NCBI RefSeq assembly: GCF_000812465.1
Contig: NZ_JWMA01000044.1
Span: 186,001-250,000 of the forward strand
Direction of reading: 5' to 3'
Origin: Cupriavidus sp. IDO
Lineage (GTDB): Bacteria; Pseudomonadota; Gammaproteobacteria; Burkholderiales; Burkholderiaceae
Length of the DNA: 64,000 nt
Below the pieces are notes generated by a model. That model worked only from the letters and a program-made list of their open reading frames with translations, was not told where the DNA came from and searched no databases. Shown one piece after another: positions 14,154 to 23,033 of this stretch. The translations under genes and the position numbers were made by a program. How positions within the stretch are numbered: the first letter of the stretch is position 1; each line of letters opens with the position of its first letter.

Positions 14154-16250
14154 ATGACCCACGGCCTGAATTCCGCCCAATCCGAAGCCGTCCGCTACCT
14201 GGACGGGCCTTGCCTGGTGCTGGCCGGAGCGGGCTCGGGCAAGACGCGTGTGATCACCCAGAAGATCGCGCACCTGATCGAGGACAAAGGCTTCGAGCCG
14301 CGCCATATCGCTGCCGTCACCTTCACCAACAAGGCGGCCAAGGAGATGCAGGAGCGCATCGGCAAGCTGATGGAGGGCAAGACCACGCGCGAGGGCAAGC
14401 GGCTGCCGCTCAAGCAGCTCACGATCTGTACCTTCCACTCGCTGGGCGTGCAGATCCTGCGCTTGGAAGCTGAGCACGTCGGGCTCAAGCCGCAGTTCTC
14501 GATCATGGATTCCGACGACTGCTTCGGCCTGATCCAGGAGCAGCTAGGCACCACCGACAAGAAGCTGATCCGCGGCGTGCAGAGCACGATCTCGCTGTGG
14601 AAGAACGGTATGGTCGATCCGGAAGCCGCCATCGCCCAGGCCGCCAATGCCGACGAGCACCAGGCCGCGCTGGTCTACCGCAACTACGTGGCCACGCTGC
14701 ACGCCTACCAGGCGGTGGACTTCGACGACCTGATCCGCCTGCCGGCCGAGCTGTTCGCGCGCAATGAAACGGTGCAGCTCAAGTGGCAGAACCGCCTGCG
14801 CTACTTCCTGGTGGACGAATACCAGGACACCAACGCCTGCCAGTACCAGCTGCTCAAGCTGCTGGCGGGCGGCTCGCACCTGCGCGCGCCTGCCTTTACC
14901 GCGGTGGGCGACGACGACCAGGCCATCTACGGCTGGCGCGGCGCCACGCTGGACAACCTGCGCCTGCTGCAGACCGATTTCCCCGACCTGAAGGTCGTCA
15001 AGCTGGAGCAGAACTACCGCTCCACCGTGCGCATCCTGGAAGCGGCCAACGCGGTCATCGCAAACAATCCCAAGCTGTTCGACAAGAAGCTGTGGAGCGA
15101 GCACGGCATGGGCGACCCCATCGCCATCCATCCGATGAACGATGAGGAGCACGAGGCCGAGTCGGTGGTGTTCCGCCTGTCCGCCCACAAGTTCGAGCGC
15201 CGCGCGCAGTTCCGCGACTACGCCATCCTGTACCGCGGCAACCACCAGGCGCGGCTGTTCGAGCAGATCCTGCGGCGCGAGCGCATCCCGTATGTCCTGT
15301 CGGGAGGCCAGAGCTTCTTCGACAAGGCCGAGATCAAGGACATCTGCGCCTACCTGCGCCTGATCGCCAACCCCGACGACGACCCCGCTTTCATCCGCGC
15401 CATCACCACGCCGCGCCGCGGCGTCGGCAACACAACGCTCGAAGTGCTGGGCACCTTTGCCGGGCAGGCCAAGGTCTCGCTGTTCGAGGCGGCCATGATG
15501 GGCGGCATCGAGGGCAAGCTGCAGCCGCGCCAGCTGGAGCCGCTGCGCGTGTTCTGCGAATCGATGGTGCGCCTGGCGGACCGCGCGGCCAAGGATCCGG
15601 CCACGCAGGTGCTGGACGACCTGATGGAAGGCATCCACTACGAGGCCTACCTCTACGACGCCTTCGACGAGCGCCAGGCCCAGTCGCGCTGGACCAACAC
15701 GCTCGAATTCCTCGACTGGCTCAAGCGCAAGGGCACCAAGCCCGAGCAGGAAGGCGAGGGGGAAGCCACCGGTTTTGACAATGCCGATGGCCTTGGCGAC
15801 GAAGGCAAGAACCTGCTCGAGCTGACCCAGACCGTGGCCTTGATGAGCATGCTCGAAGGCCGCGAGGAAGATCCCGACGCCGTGCGCCTGTCGACGCTGC
15901 ATGCGTCCAAGGGGCTGGAGTATCCGCACGTGTTCCTGGTCGGCGTGGAAGAGGGCATCCTGCCCCACTGCCGCGAGGACGAGGATATGAGCGACGAAAA
16001 GATCGAGGAAGAACGCCGCCTGATGTACGTGGGCATCACGCGGGCGCAGCGCAGCCTGCACATCAGCTGGTGCAAGAAGCGCAAGCGTGCGCGGGAAACC
16101 TACTCTTGCGAGCCATCGCGCTTTATCGCCGAGATGAAGATCGAGGAGGCGCCCGCGCCGAAGGACGAGACACCGGCGATGAGTCCGAAGGACCGGCTTG
16201 GTGCGCTCAAGGCGTTGCTGGGCAGTGCGGGAAAGACCGCCGCCAGCTGA
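14154..16250 (+). CDS. rep: ATP-dependent DNA helicase Rep (UvrD family, SF1)
   Basis: The 698-residue protein has the SF1A motifs in order: Walker A LAGAGSGKTRVI (residues 22-33), AVTFTNKAAKEMQERI, the DExx box LVDEYQDTNACQYQLL, GDDDQAIYGWRGA, YRSTVRI and the late LSTLHASKGLEYPHVFLVG and MYVGITRAQ. The GDDDQ form and length are close to Rep rather than UvrD. It unwinds DNA 3'-5' and helps forks pass protein blocks. The C-terminus has a short alanine/glycine tail. Start ATG 14154. A terminator follows at about 16397. Confidence 0.93.
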   Translation: MTHGLNSAQSEAVRYLDGPCLVLAGAGSGKTRVITQKIAHLIEDKGFEPRHIAAVTFTNKAAKEMQERIGKLMEGKTTREGKRLPLKQLTICTFHSLGVQILRLEAEHVGLKPQFSIMDSDDCFGLIQEQLGTTDKKLIRGVQSTISLWKNGMVDPEAAIAQAANADEHQAALVYRNYVATLHAYQAVDFDDLIRLPAELFARNETVQLKWQNRLRYFLVDEYQDTNACQYQLLKLLAGGSHLRAPAFTAVGDDDQAIYGWRGATLDNLRLLQTDFPDLKVVKLEQNYRSTVRILEAANAVIANNPKLFDKKLWSEHGMGDPIAIHPMNDEEHEAESVVFRLSAHKFERRAQFRDYAILYRGNHQARLFEQILRRERIPYVLSGGQSFFDKAEIKDICAYLRLIANPDDDPAFIRAITTPRRGVGNTTLEVLGTFAGQAKVSLFEAAMMGGIEGKLQPRQLEPLRVFCESMVRLADRAAKDPATQVLDDLMEGIHYEAYLYDAFDERQAQSRWTNTLEFLDWLKRKGTKPEQEGEGEATGFDNADGLGDEGKNLLELTQTVALMSMLEGREEDPDAVRLSTLHASKGLEYPHVFLVGVEEGILPHCREDEDMSDEKIEEERRLMYVGITRAQRSLHISWCKKRKRARETYSCEPSRFIAEMKIEEAPAPKDETPAMSPKDRLGALKALLGSAGKTAAS

Positions 16251-16596
16251 TCCTGCTCACTGCAACGCTCTCGATACAAAGTTCTACCAGCACGACAAGA
16301 CGGCGTCCGCAGCCATCGTTAGCATGATCGCTGTGCCGGGAAGCCGTTCTCTTCCGGTGCGCCGGACCGTCGCGTCTGGATTTTTCCCTGTTATTTGCCC
16401 CCGGGTGCGGTAGTGCCTTGGGGGCGTTTTCTTTGGGGCTTCGCCAGATTGCGGTTCGGATGCGCCTGCCTGCGAAGGAACCCCGGCAAGCCTGCGTATC
16501 AAACTTGATACAAAGCCGGCACAGCCCGGGCACCCCGAACTGATAAAGTGGGAATCCGCTTTCCCCCGCCCGCCACGGCAGCCCATCCGTCGCCTC
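16251..16596. other. intergenic stretch between rep and the response regulator
   Basis: No gene is supported in these 346 bases. It holds the rep terminator (16397-16434) and presumably the promoter of the two-component operon near its right end. A match such as TGATAAAG near 16542 could be part of a -10 element but is weak. Confidence 0.5.
16397..16434 (+). terminator. probable intrinsic terminator after rep
   Basis: GCCCCC (16397-16402) pairs with GGGGGC (16420-16425) around a 17-base loop and is followed by GTTTTCTTT. It is about 150 bases downstream of the rep stop. Confidence 0.65.
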
Positions 16597-17325
16597 ATGG
16601 ATTTTTCCCTCACGCTCCCGATTCGCCTGCTGATCGTCGACGACGATCCCCAGATCCGCGCCATGCTGGCCGAATACCTGTCCACCTTCGGCATGGAGGC
16701 CGATGGCGTGGAAGGCGGAGTCGAGATGCGGCGGGCGATGATGGCCACGCCCTACGACCTGGTCATCCTCGACCTGTCGCTGCCTGGCGAAAACGGACTG
16801 GCACTGTGCCGGGAACTGCGCGCGCAGACCGACGTCGCGGTGATCATGCTGACCGCGCGTGCCGAACTGGCCGATCGCGTGGTCGGGCTGGAAGTCGGCG
16901 CCGACGACTATGTCACCAAGCCTTTCGAGATGCGCGAACTGGTGGCCCGCATCCATACCGTCCTGCGGCGCAGCCGTGGCGATGCGCGCCGGGCGCCGGC
17001 GCCGTCTGGCCACGAGCTGCGCTTTGGCGACTGGCGCCTGAACACCACGCTGCGCCAGCTGGTGGACAGGGAGGAGGTGGTGGTGCCGCTGTCCAATGCC
17101 GAATTCCGGCTGCTGCTGACCTTCGTCGAGCATCCCAACCGCGTGCTGGACCGCGAGCTGCTGATCAGCCAGGCGCGCGGACGCGGACTGGAAGTGTTCG
17201 ACCGCAGCATCGACCTGCTGGTTTCGCGCCTGCGCCAGAAGCTGCGCGACGATCCGCGCGACCCGGCGCTGATCCGCACCGTGCGCGGCGAGGGCTACGT
17301 GTTCACCGCCACGCTGGAGGGCTGA
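16597..17325 (+). CDS. OmpR-family response regulator
   Basis: The 242-residue protein has a receiver domain with the acidic pair in LLIVDDDPQI, the phospho-acceptor aspartate in LVILDLSLPG and the lysine in YVTKPFEM, then a winged-helix DNA-binding domain with FRLLLTFVEHPNRVL and RTVRGEGYVF. It is a transcription factor controlled by the histidine kinase encoded 4 bases downstream. Its targets are unknown; the neighbouring orphan binding protein is a possible one. Confidence 0.92.
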   Translation: MDFSLTLPIRLLIVDDDPQIRAMLAEYLSTFGMEADGVEGGVEMRRAMMATPYDLVILDLSLPGENGLALCRELRAQTDVAVIMLTARAELADRVVGLEVGADDYVTKPFEMRELVARIHTVLRRSRGDARRAPAPSGHELRFGDWRLNTTLRQLVDREEVVVPLSNAEFRLLLTFVEHPNRVLDRELLISQARGRGLEVFDRSIDLLVSRLRQKLRDDPRDPALIRTVRGEGYVFTATLEG

Positions 17326-17329
17326 CGCC

Positions 17330-18421
17330 ATGCGCCGCCTCGCGCGCTACGACTCGATGTTCGTGCGGCTATTCCTGGTGATGGCGTCGATCATGCTCGC
17401 GATGCACTTGCTCGGCATGACCGTGATCGAAAGCCTGTTTCCGCGCCCCGGCCTGGAGCACCGGCTGCGTGACGAAGCGGGCGGCCCGCCGCCGCCCGCC
17501 ATCCCGGGCCCTGCCGGCGAGATGCGTCCTGGGCCGCCGCCGGGCGGGCATCCGCACCCGCCGCGCTGGCCGTGGCCACCACACCTGGGCCTGCTGTTCC
17601 AGGTCGGGGCCATCGTCGCCGCCTCGTGGGCAGGCGCGCGGCTGCTGGCGCGCCCGGTGCAGGAACTGGCCAGCGGTGCCGGGCGCCTGGCCCAGGATGT
17701 CCACGCACCACCGCTCGACGAGCATGCCGGGCCAGTCGAAGCCCGCGCCGCGGCGCATGCGCTCAATCACATGCAGCAGCGCATCCGCACCCAGCTGGCG
17801 CAGCAATCGCGCTTTCTCGCGGCCGTCTCGCATGACCTGCGCACGCCGCTGACGCGCATGAGCCTGCGCATCGAGCGCCTCGACAACAATGAGGTGCGCT
17901 ACCGGCTGCGCCAGGACCTGGCGGAGATGAACGGCCTGATCGATGCCACCCTGTATTACCTGCGCGATCGCGACGAGGCTACGGGTCCGCGCCAGCGCGT
18001 CGATGTGCTGGCACTGCTGCAGGCCGTCGTCGACGATGCCACCGAGCTCGGCCACGATGTCACCCTCAGCGGCCAGGCCGCACCGCTGCTGGCCTATCCG
18101 GCCGAGTTGCGGCGCGCGGTGGTGAACCTGGTGGAGAACGCGCAGCGCTACGGCGGCGCGGCGCGCATCGTGCTGACCGACAGCAACGAGCGCGTGCTGA
18201 TCGATGTGTGCGACGACGGCCCGGGCATTCCGCCGGAAGAGCTGCAGCGTGTGCTGGAGCCGTTCTATCGCGTCGAGGCCTCCCGTAGCCGCGCCACCGG
18301 CGGCGTCGGCATGGGGCTCTCGATTGCCGCCGACATCGTGGCCCGGCACGGCGGCGAACTCACCCTCGCCAATCGCAACGAGGGCGGCCTGCGGGTCCGC
18401 ATCGCGCTACCGCGCGCCTGA
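17330..18421 (+). CDS. sensor histidine kinase with Pro/His-rich sensor loop
   Basis: The 363-residue kinase has an N-terminal membrane segment (about residues 13-35), a short extracytoplasmic region rich in proline, glycine and histidine (GGPPPPAIPG to HPHPPRWPWPPHLG, about residues 48-84), a second membrane segment, a HAMP-like linker, the phospho-histidine motif AAVSHDLRTPLTRMSL, and an ATPase domain with NLVENAQRYGG and DDGPGIPPEE. It overlaps the convergent gene's end by 15 bases. The sensed signal is unknown; the His/Pro-rich loop could bind metal, which is speculation. Confidence 0.9.
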   Translation: MRRLARYDSMFVRLFLVMASIMLAMHLLGMTVIESLFPRPGLEHRLRDEAGGPPPPAIPGPAGEMRPGPPPGGHPHPPRWPWPPHLGLLFQVGAIVAASWAGARLLARPVQELASGAGRLAQDVHAPPLDEHAGPVEARAAAHALNHMQQRIRTQLAQQSRFLAAVSHDLRTPLTRMSLRIERLDNNEVRYRLRQDLAEMNGLIDATLYYLRDRDEATGPRQRVDVLALLQAVVDDATELGHDVTLSGQAAPLLAYPAELRRAVVNLVENAQRYGGAARIVLTDSNERVLIDVCDDGPGIPPEELQRVLEPFYRVEASRSRATGGVGMGLSIAADIVARHGGELTLANRNEGGLRVRIALPRA

Positions 18422-19558
18422 TGCCGCCAGCTGAACATACTGCGAGCCGCGCAGTCCGTGCGTGAAGTCCAGCGTGAAATCGCCTACGTCGATGCGTGCC
18501 TGCAACGCGCGGCGGATTTCCGCGAGACCGGGGCCGCGCGTCGTGGCCAGCGCCCGCGCCAGCCACGCCGCGCCGATATAGCCGGCCATCGTGGTTTGCG
18601 AGGGAGGCTCGTCCAGGTACTGCTTCATGCGGGCCACGTGTTCCTTGACGACGCGCAGCGTCGCCTCCTGCGGACCCGGTGCAACCTGCGTCAGCACGAT
18701 GCCGCCGGAATAGCCGCTGCCGAGGATTTCACGTGCCGAGGTCGGGCTTACCGATGACAGCCCGACCAGGAAGCCATACCAGCCTTGCACCGCCAGTGCA
18801 CGGCCGAGGCCGGCATACCCCAGTGTGTCGCCGGCCACGATCACCGCCCCGGGGCGCTGCGCGGCGATGCGTTTTGCCGCCGCATCCACATTGCCATCGA
18901 GCGGCACCGCCCGCGTGCCGATATCGCTTTCCAGCCGGGCCAGCCACGGGGTTCCCTTGCCGGATACGCCCGCGGCAAAGTCGGTCGAGACTGCCAGCGC
19001 CACACGCGTCAGGCCGTAGTTGCGCAACTGCCGTACCGCGGCATCGAGTTCGGCCTGATAGTCGGCGCGCGTGAACCAGACATTCTCTGCCGGCAGCGCC
19101 AGCCCCGACAGCGGCGCCACGATCTGCAGGCCGCGCCGCGCCAGTTCCGGCGAGGCGGCGAGCGCCGGCAGGATACGGTCGCCCGGGCCGAACAGCAGTT
19201 CGGCGTGCTCGCCGTCCATCATTGACACGGCCTGCGACACGCACAGGCGCGGATCGGCGTCGGCATCGCGCACCACATGGACGATGCGCAGCGCACCGCC
19301 GCTACTGGCATTGACCGCATCGAACAACACCTTGGCCCCGGCCAGGTAATCGCGCGCGAGGTCGGCCTGCGGGCCGATGCGGTCGACCAGATGGCCAATG
19401 ACCACCGTGCGGCGCGCTGGCACCTGCGCATGGGCCAGTCCCGCCGGCAGGGCGAGGCTGGCGCCGATAGCGGTCATCAGGCGGCGCCGGCCGGGAGAAG
19501 CCGGCGACGGCTTGCCGCGCAGCGATGGGTACGTCTCGGAGTGGCGAATGGATGGCAT
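18407..19558 (-). CDS. orphan ABC transporter substrate-binding protein (branched-chain amino-acid type)
   Basis: The 383-residue protein has an N-terminal signal peptide with a twin arginine (GRRRLMTAIGASLALPA, ending near AHAQ), then a type-I periplasmic binding fold with GHLVDRIGPQADLARDYLAG, similar to the LivJ/Leu-Ile-Val receptors. It would bind an amino acid or amide in the periplasm. No permease or ATPase gene is adjacent, so it is an orphan. Start ATG 19558 fits the signal peptide; the frame continues 10 codons upstream. It is convergent with the sensor kinase. Confidence 0.75.
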   Translation of the reverse strand: MPSIRHSETYPSLRGKPSPASPGRRRLMTAIGASLALPAGLAHAQVPARRTVVIGHLVDRIGPQADLARDYLAGAKVLFDAVNASSGGALRIVHVVRDADADPRLCVSQAVSMMDGEHAELLFGPGDRILPALAASPELARRGLQIVAPLSGLALPAENVWFTRADYQAELDAAVRQLRNYGLTRVALAVSTDFAAGVSGKGTPWLARLESDIGTRAVPLDGNVDAAAKRIAAQRPGAVIVAGDTLGYAGLGRALAVQGWYGFLVGLSSVSPTSAREILGSGYSGGIVLTQVAPGPQEATLRVVKEHVARMKQYLDEPPSQTTMAGYIGAAWLARALATTRGPGLAEIRRALQARIDVGDFTLDFTHGLRGSQYVQLAASGAR

Positions 19559-19690
19559 GGAGTGGGGGTTGGCGTGGCGGCAGCGCAAAGGGCCGTGAAG
19601 GGCGCGGGCGCAGCCTATCGGGCCGATATGACAGTTATGTGACGCAACGCCCCCACTGGCGAGGGGGATGCGCTGGCATGACCGCCGCGC

Positions 19691-19704
19691 TTGATGTCCG
19701 TCAA
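19691..19704 (+). promoter_or_regulatory. FNR/ANR-type box upstream of hemN
   Basis: TTGATGTCCGTCAA has both half sites of the FNR consensus (TTGAT-N4-ATCAA) with one mismatch. Its centre is at 19697.5. A -10-like TACGAT lies at 19727-19732, which places the transcription start near 19739, so the box would be centred at -41.5, the class II activator position. FNR-type control is known for anaerobic hemN genes. Confidence 0.8.
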
Positions 19705-19726
19705 CGCCCCGCGCATGGGCCGGACC

Positions 19727-19732
19727 TACGAT
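19727..19732 (+). promoter_or_regulatory. hemN: -10 element of the hemN promoter
   Basis: TACGAT matches TATAAT at four of six positions, including the conserved T-A and final T. Its distance from the FNR box fits a class II promoter. The element overlaps the in-frame ATG at 19731, so that ATG cannot be used on a transcript from this promoter. Confidence 0.6.
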
Positions 19733-19763
19733 GAGCGGTCAAATTCCCACACCATCCGCCCCC

Positions 19764-21242
19764 ATGAGCCATCCATCGGTGCCATCTTCCGCGCTCGACC
19801 CCCGCGCGCTGTCGGACTTCCGGGCCCTGGCCGGCCGCATCGACGGCAACGGCCCGCGCTACACCTCCTATCCCACCGCCGACCGCTTCCACACCGGCCT
19901 GGACGCAGCGGGCTACCACGCAGCCCTGGCCGCCTGCCGCGATAACGCGCCGGCACCGCTCTCGCTCTACCTGCACATTCCGTTCTGCGAGAACATCTGC
20001 TACTACTGCGGCTGCAACAAGATCATCACGCGCGACCATGGCCGCAGCGCCAGGTACGTCAGCTACCTCGGCCGCGAAATGGCGCTGGTCGCCGCGCAAC
20101 TGGGCGGGCGGCGGCAGGTGATGCAGTCGCACTGGGGCGGCGGTACGCCCACCTTCCTGAACCCCGACGAGATGCGGCGCGTGATGGCGTCGCTGCACGA
20201 GCATTTCGAGCTGCTGCCGGACGGCGAACACTCCATCGAGATCGATCCGCGCCGCGTGGACCATGCGCGCATGGCGTTGCTCGCGGAACTCGGTTTCAAT
20301 CGCGTCAGCCTCGGCGTACAGGATTTCGATCCCGAGGTGCAGCAGGCCATCCATCGCGTGCAGCCATTCGAAGAGACCCGCGCCGTGGTGGACGCCTCGC
20401 GCGAGCTGGGTTTCCGCTCGGTCAGCATCGACCTGATCTACGGCCTGCCGCACCAGACCACCGCGCGCTTTGCGGCGACCATCGACCGGGTGCTGACGCT
20501 GCGTCCGGACCGGCTGTCGGTCTACAGCTATGCGCACCTGCCGCATGTATTCAAGCCGCAGCGGCGCATCGACGAAACCGCCTTGCCACCCGCCGGCGAG
20601 AAGCTCGATATCCTGGTGTCGACCATCGAGCGGCTGACGGCGGCCGGTTATGTCTATATCGGCATGGATCACTTCGCACTGCCTGACGATGACCTTGCCA
20701 TCGCGCAACGCGAGGGACGCCTGCAGCGCAATTTCCAGGGCTATTCCACGCATGCCGGCTATGACCAGCTTGGCCTGGGCATCTCCGCCATTGGCGCGGT
20801 GGCGGGGCGCTACGTGCAGAACGCCCGCACGCTGGACGACTATTACGGCGCCCTCGATGCCGGCCGCTTGCCGGTGATCCGCGGCTTTGCCATGACGACC
20901 GACGACCATCTGCGCAAGGAAATCATCGGCGCGCTGATGTGCAATGGCGTGCTAGACATCGCCGGGGTGGAAGCCCGCCATGGCGTCGATTTTGCCGCGA
21001 CGTTCGCGGCGGAGCTGGAAGATCTCGATCGCCTGGCGCTCGACGGCCTGGTGCGGCGCGAGCCGGGGAGCATCGAAGTGACACCGCTCGGCCGCCTGCT
21101 GGTCCGGCGTGTGGCGATGGTGTTCGACCGCTATCTGCGGGAAGACGCGGCGCGTGCGGCGGAGCGCGTCCCGGAGCTGGCAAACGACGGCTCGCAAGTG
21201 ATCCGGCTGGTGCCAAAGGCGAAATATTCGCGTGTGGTGTAG
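19764..21242 (+). CDS. hemN: oxygen-independent coproporphyrinogen III oxidase
   Basis: The 492-residue radical-SAM enzyme makes protoporphyrinogen IX without oxygen. The cluster motif is [17 protein letters not shown], with Cys-x3-Cys-x2-Cys plus the extra cysteine typical of HemN. Further matches are [22 protein letters not shown] and the C-terminal HemN domain. The frame is open from ATG 19731, but the FNR-class II promoter geometry would put the transcript start near 19739, so I choose ATG 19764. Its ribosome-binding site is weak. Co-regulation with anaerobic respiration is likely. Confidence 0.93.
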   Translation: MSHPSVPSSALDPRALSDFRALAGRIDGNGPRYTSYPTADRFHTGLDAAGYHAALAACRDNAPAPLSLYLHIPFCENICYYCGCNKIITRDHGRSARYVSYLGREMALVAAQLGGRRQVMQSHWGGGTPTFLNPDEMRRVMASLHEHFELLPDGEHSIEIDPRRVDHARMALLAELGFNRVSLGVQDFDPEVQQAIHRVQPFEETRAVVDASRELGFRSVSIDLIYGLPHQTTARFAATIDRVLTLRPDRLSVYSYAHLPHVFKPQRRIDETALPPAGEKLDILVSTIERLTAAGYVYIGMDHFALPDDDLAIAQREGRLQRNFQGYSTHAGYDQLGLGISAIGAVAGRYVQNARTLDDYYGALDAGRLPVIRGFAMTTDDHLRKEIIGALMCNGVLDIAGVEARHGVDFAATFAAELEDLDRLALDGLVRREPGSIEVTPLGRLLVRRVAMVFDRYLREDAARAAERVPELANDGSQVIRLVPKAKYSRVV

Positions 21243-21264
21243 CTGGCCATACCTTCGGCGAACC

Positions 21265-21297
21265 ATAAAAAAAGCCCGCGGCAATCGCGGGCTTTTG
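21265..21297. terminator. bidirectional intrinsic terminator between hemN and the cytochrome gene
   Basis: AAAAAAAGCCCGCG-gcaat-CGCGGGCTTTT has an 8-10 bp stem with A and T tracts on either side, so it can end both the hemN transcript and the convergent cytochrome transcript. Confidence 0.85.
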
Positions 21298-21313
21298 CTA
21301 TCCGTTTGCAGAC

Positions 21314-22204
21314 TTACTTGGCGGCGCCGGCCATGTAGTCCGCAGCGGCGATCACGTCGGCGTCCGGGCCGCCGTAGCCACCCTTCGGCGGCATCACGCC
21401 CTTGCCCTTCAGGGCGAAGTTGTGAACGGCGTCCATGCCTTCCTTCAGTCGCGGGGCCCAGGCGGCCTTGTCGCCGAACTTGGGCGCGCCGGCAACACCA
21501 GCGGCGTGGCAGGCTGCGCAGACTTGTTCATAGACCTTCTTGCCGGTGTCGGCCGAAGCCACGGCAGGCGCTGCGGCGGCGGCAGGAGCGGCAGCTGCCG
21601 GGGCGGGTGCGGCAGCCGGAGCCGGCGCAGCTGCTGCGGCCGGTGCTGCGCCTGCCTCCGATGCGGCGGCAGTGGCCGGCGCTGCGGCTGCCGGAGCCGG
21701 CGGCTCGGGGAACTTGGCGCCGCCAGCGTCGGCCATGAACACCACGGCGCGGGCGAGTTCGAAGTCGGCGTAGTCGTCGGCCGTGGTGCCGGCGCGCGGC
21801 TGCATGGCGCCCTTGCCGTGCAGCACCGAGTTCAGCAGGCCCTGGAAGCCCTGGCTGATGCGGCCGGCCCAGTCACCTGCGTTGCTGTACTTCGGCGCGC
21901 CCGCGGCACCCGTGGCGTGGCACGCCGCGCAGACTTCCTTGTAGACCTGTTCGCCGGTCTTGTAGACGCGCGGCGCGTTGGGATCCTTGATTTCGAGCGA
22001 GGCGACCGGCTTGATGCGGTTGTTGACGGCTTCCGCCGTGGTGACAGCTCCGGCACTTTCCGTGGAGCCATGTCCGACAAAATTGACCAGCAGGATGATC
22101 ACGATGATCGGCACCAGGAAGGCTGCGATCACCACTGCAATCAGCTGCTTGGGCGTCTTGATGGGAGACTCGTGTTCGTCGTGTTCGTTGTGGACGTCGC
22201 TCAT
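21314..22204 (-). CDS. diheme c-type cytochrome (c5-like), membrane-anchored
   Basis: The 296-residue protein has an N-terminal cytoplasmic tail, one membrane segment (about residues 22-44) and two cytochrome c domains. The heme motifs are CAACH in VCAACHATGAAGAPKY and CAACH in VCAACHAAGVAGAPKF, so two similar domains probably arose by duplication. They are joined by a long Ala/Pro linker (about residues 155-205). It would carry electrons in the periplasm, perhaps to an oxidase. The start at 22204 fits the membrane anchor. Confidence 0.88.
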   Translation of the reverse strand: MSDVHNEHDEHESPIKTPKQLIAVVIAAFLVPIIVIILLVNFVGHGSTESAGAVTTAEAVNNRIKPVASLEIKDPNAPRVYKTGEQVYKEVCAACHATGAAGAPKYSNAGDWAGRISQGFQGLLNSVLHGKGAMQPRAGTTADDYADFELARAVVFMADAGGAKFPEPPAPAAAAPATAAASEAGAAPAAAAAPAPAAAPAPAAAAPAAAAAPAVASADTGKKVYEQVCAACHAAGVAGAPKFGDKAAWAPRLKEGMDAVHNFALKGKGVMPPKGGYGGPDADVIAAADYMAGAAK

Positions 22205-22566
22205 ACAGAACTCTCAGTTTTGCAGGAAACCTTCTGGCCGCTCACGCTCGGCTTGCTTTGTCTGGCCCTAATCTGGCTTGGGTCTGTCGCTATCTGCGTG
22301 TCCGGACTGTCCCGGACCTGTCTCCCATTGGCGGCCGGCGTGCGGCTGCGTCTGGACGCAAATAGCTCGCGATTATAGCTCCAAAGGCCTCTTCCTAGGA
22401 CGAAAAGCGGCGGTTGCGAGACGTTCCGGCACAGCTGCGGTCACCCTGACATGGACGCCTGACGGCAAACACGGTATCCTATGCGACTTTCCTGCGCCGG
22501 CGCTCGCCGTCGCAACCTGTAGTGAAAGCGGCCAGACAGGCCGCCGGCGTCAAAACCGCCCTCCGC
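22205..22566. other. intergenic region before tRNA-Arg
   Basis: These 362 bases separate the divergent cytochrome gene and the tRNA gene. I see no coding frame, repeat or strong hairpin. It should hold both promoters. Confidence 0.5.
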
Positions 22567-22642
22567 GCGCCCGTAGCTCAATGGATAGAGTACTGCCCTC
22601 CGAAGGCAGGGGTTGCTGGTTCGATCCCAGCCGGGCGCGCCA
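22567..22642 (+). tRNA. tRNA-Arg (CCG anticodon)
   Basis: The 76-base cloverleaf has a GCGCCCG / CGGGCGC acceptor stem, a D arm GCTCAATGGATAGAGT, anticodon stem-loop CTGCC-CTCCGAA-GGCAG with anticodon CCG, T arm GCTGG-TTCGATC-CCAGC, discriminator G and an encoded CCA. It reads CGG arginine codons. No integrase or att repeat is adjacent. Confidence 0.97.
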
Positions 22643-23033
22643 CTCACGAGTCTCCGGCTTCGGCCAATTCCGGTTCTTGCGTTCTCTCAAGGTGTGCGGT
22701 GATCACCTCGCTTTCCCGTTATCGCCGTCGATAGGCACCCGCTGTGTCGCTGCTGTAACACTCTGTCCGGCGCTTCACGTCGGCTCGCCGTCACTACGCG
22801 CGGTGCGATGACGGCTTGCCGCCGCACGAGGGTGGACGCCTTGCATCAGTACTGAAACAGATTGCTCGATCTGGCGCCCATCCCCGCGGGCAGCGGACGC
22901 ATCTTGTCCGCCGCGTCGATACGCCAGCGAGCATGGCTCGCAAATTGCGTCGTTTCCCCTTTGGACGTGGCCGCCATGGCCCGTGCCCACGTGTGCGCGA
23001 GGCGGCCCGAGGCGTTTGATGTGGAGGTGTGCC
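22643..23033. other. gap between tRNA-Arg and the FAD oxidoreductase gene
   Basis: No supported gene or RNA in these 391 bases. Overlapping open frames here have no recognisable protein. A ribosome binding site GGAGG at 23023-23027 belongs to the next gene. Confidence 0.5.

Noticed and set aside
22567..22642. tRNA-Arg as an integration site for a genomic island
   Set aside because: No integrase, no repeated 3' tRNA end and no change in gene type follow it.
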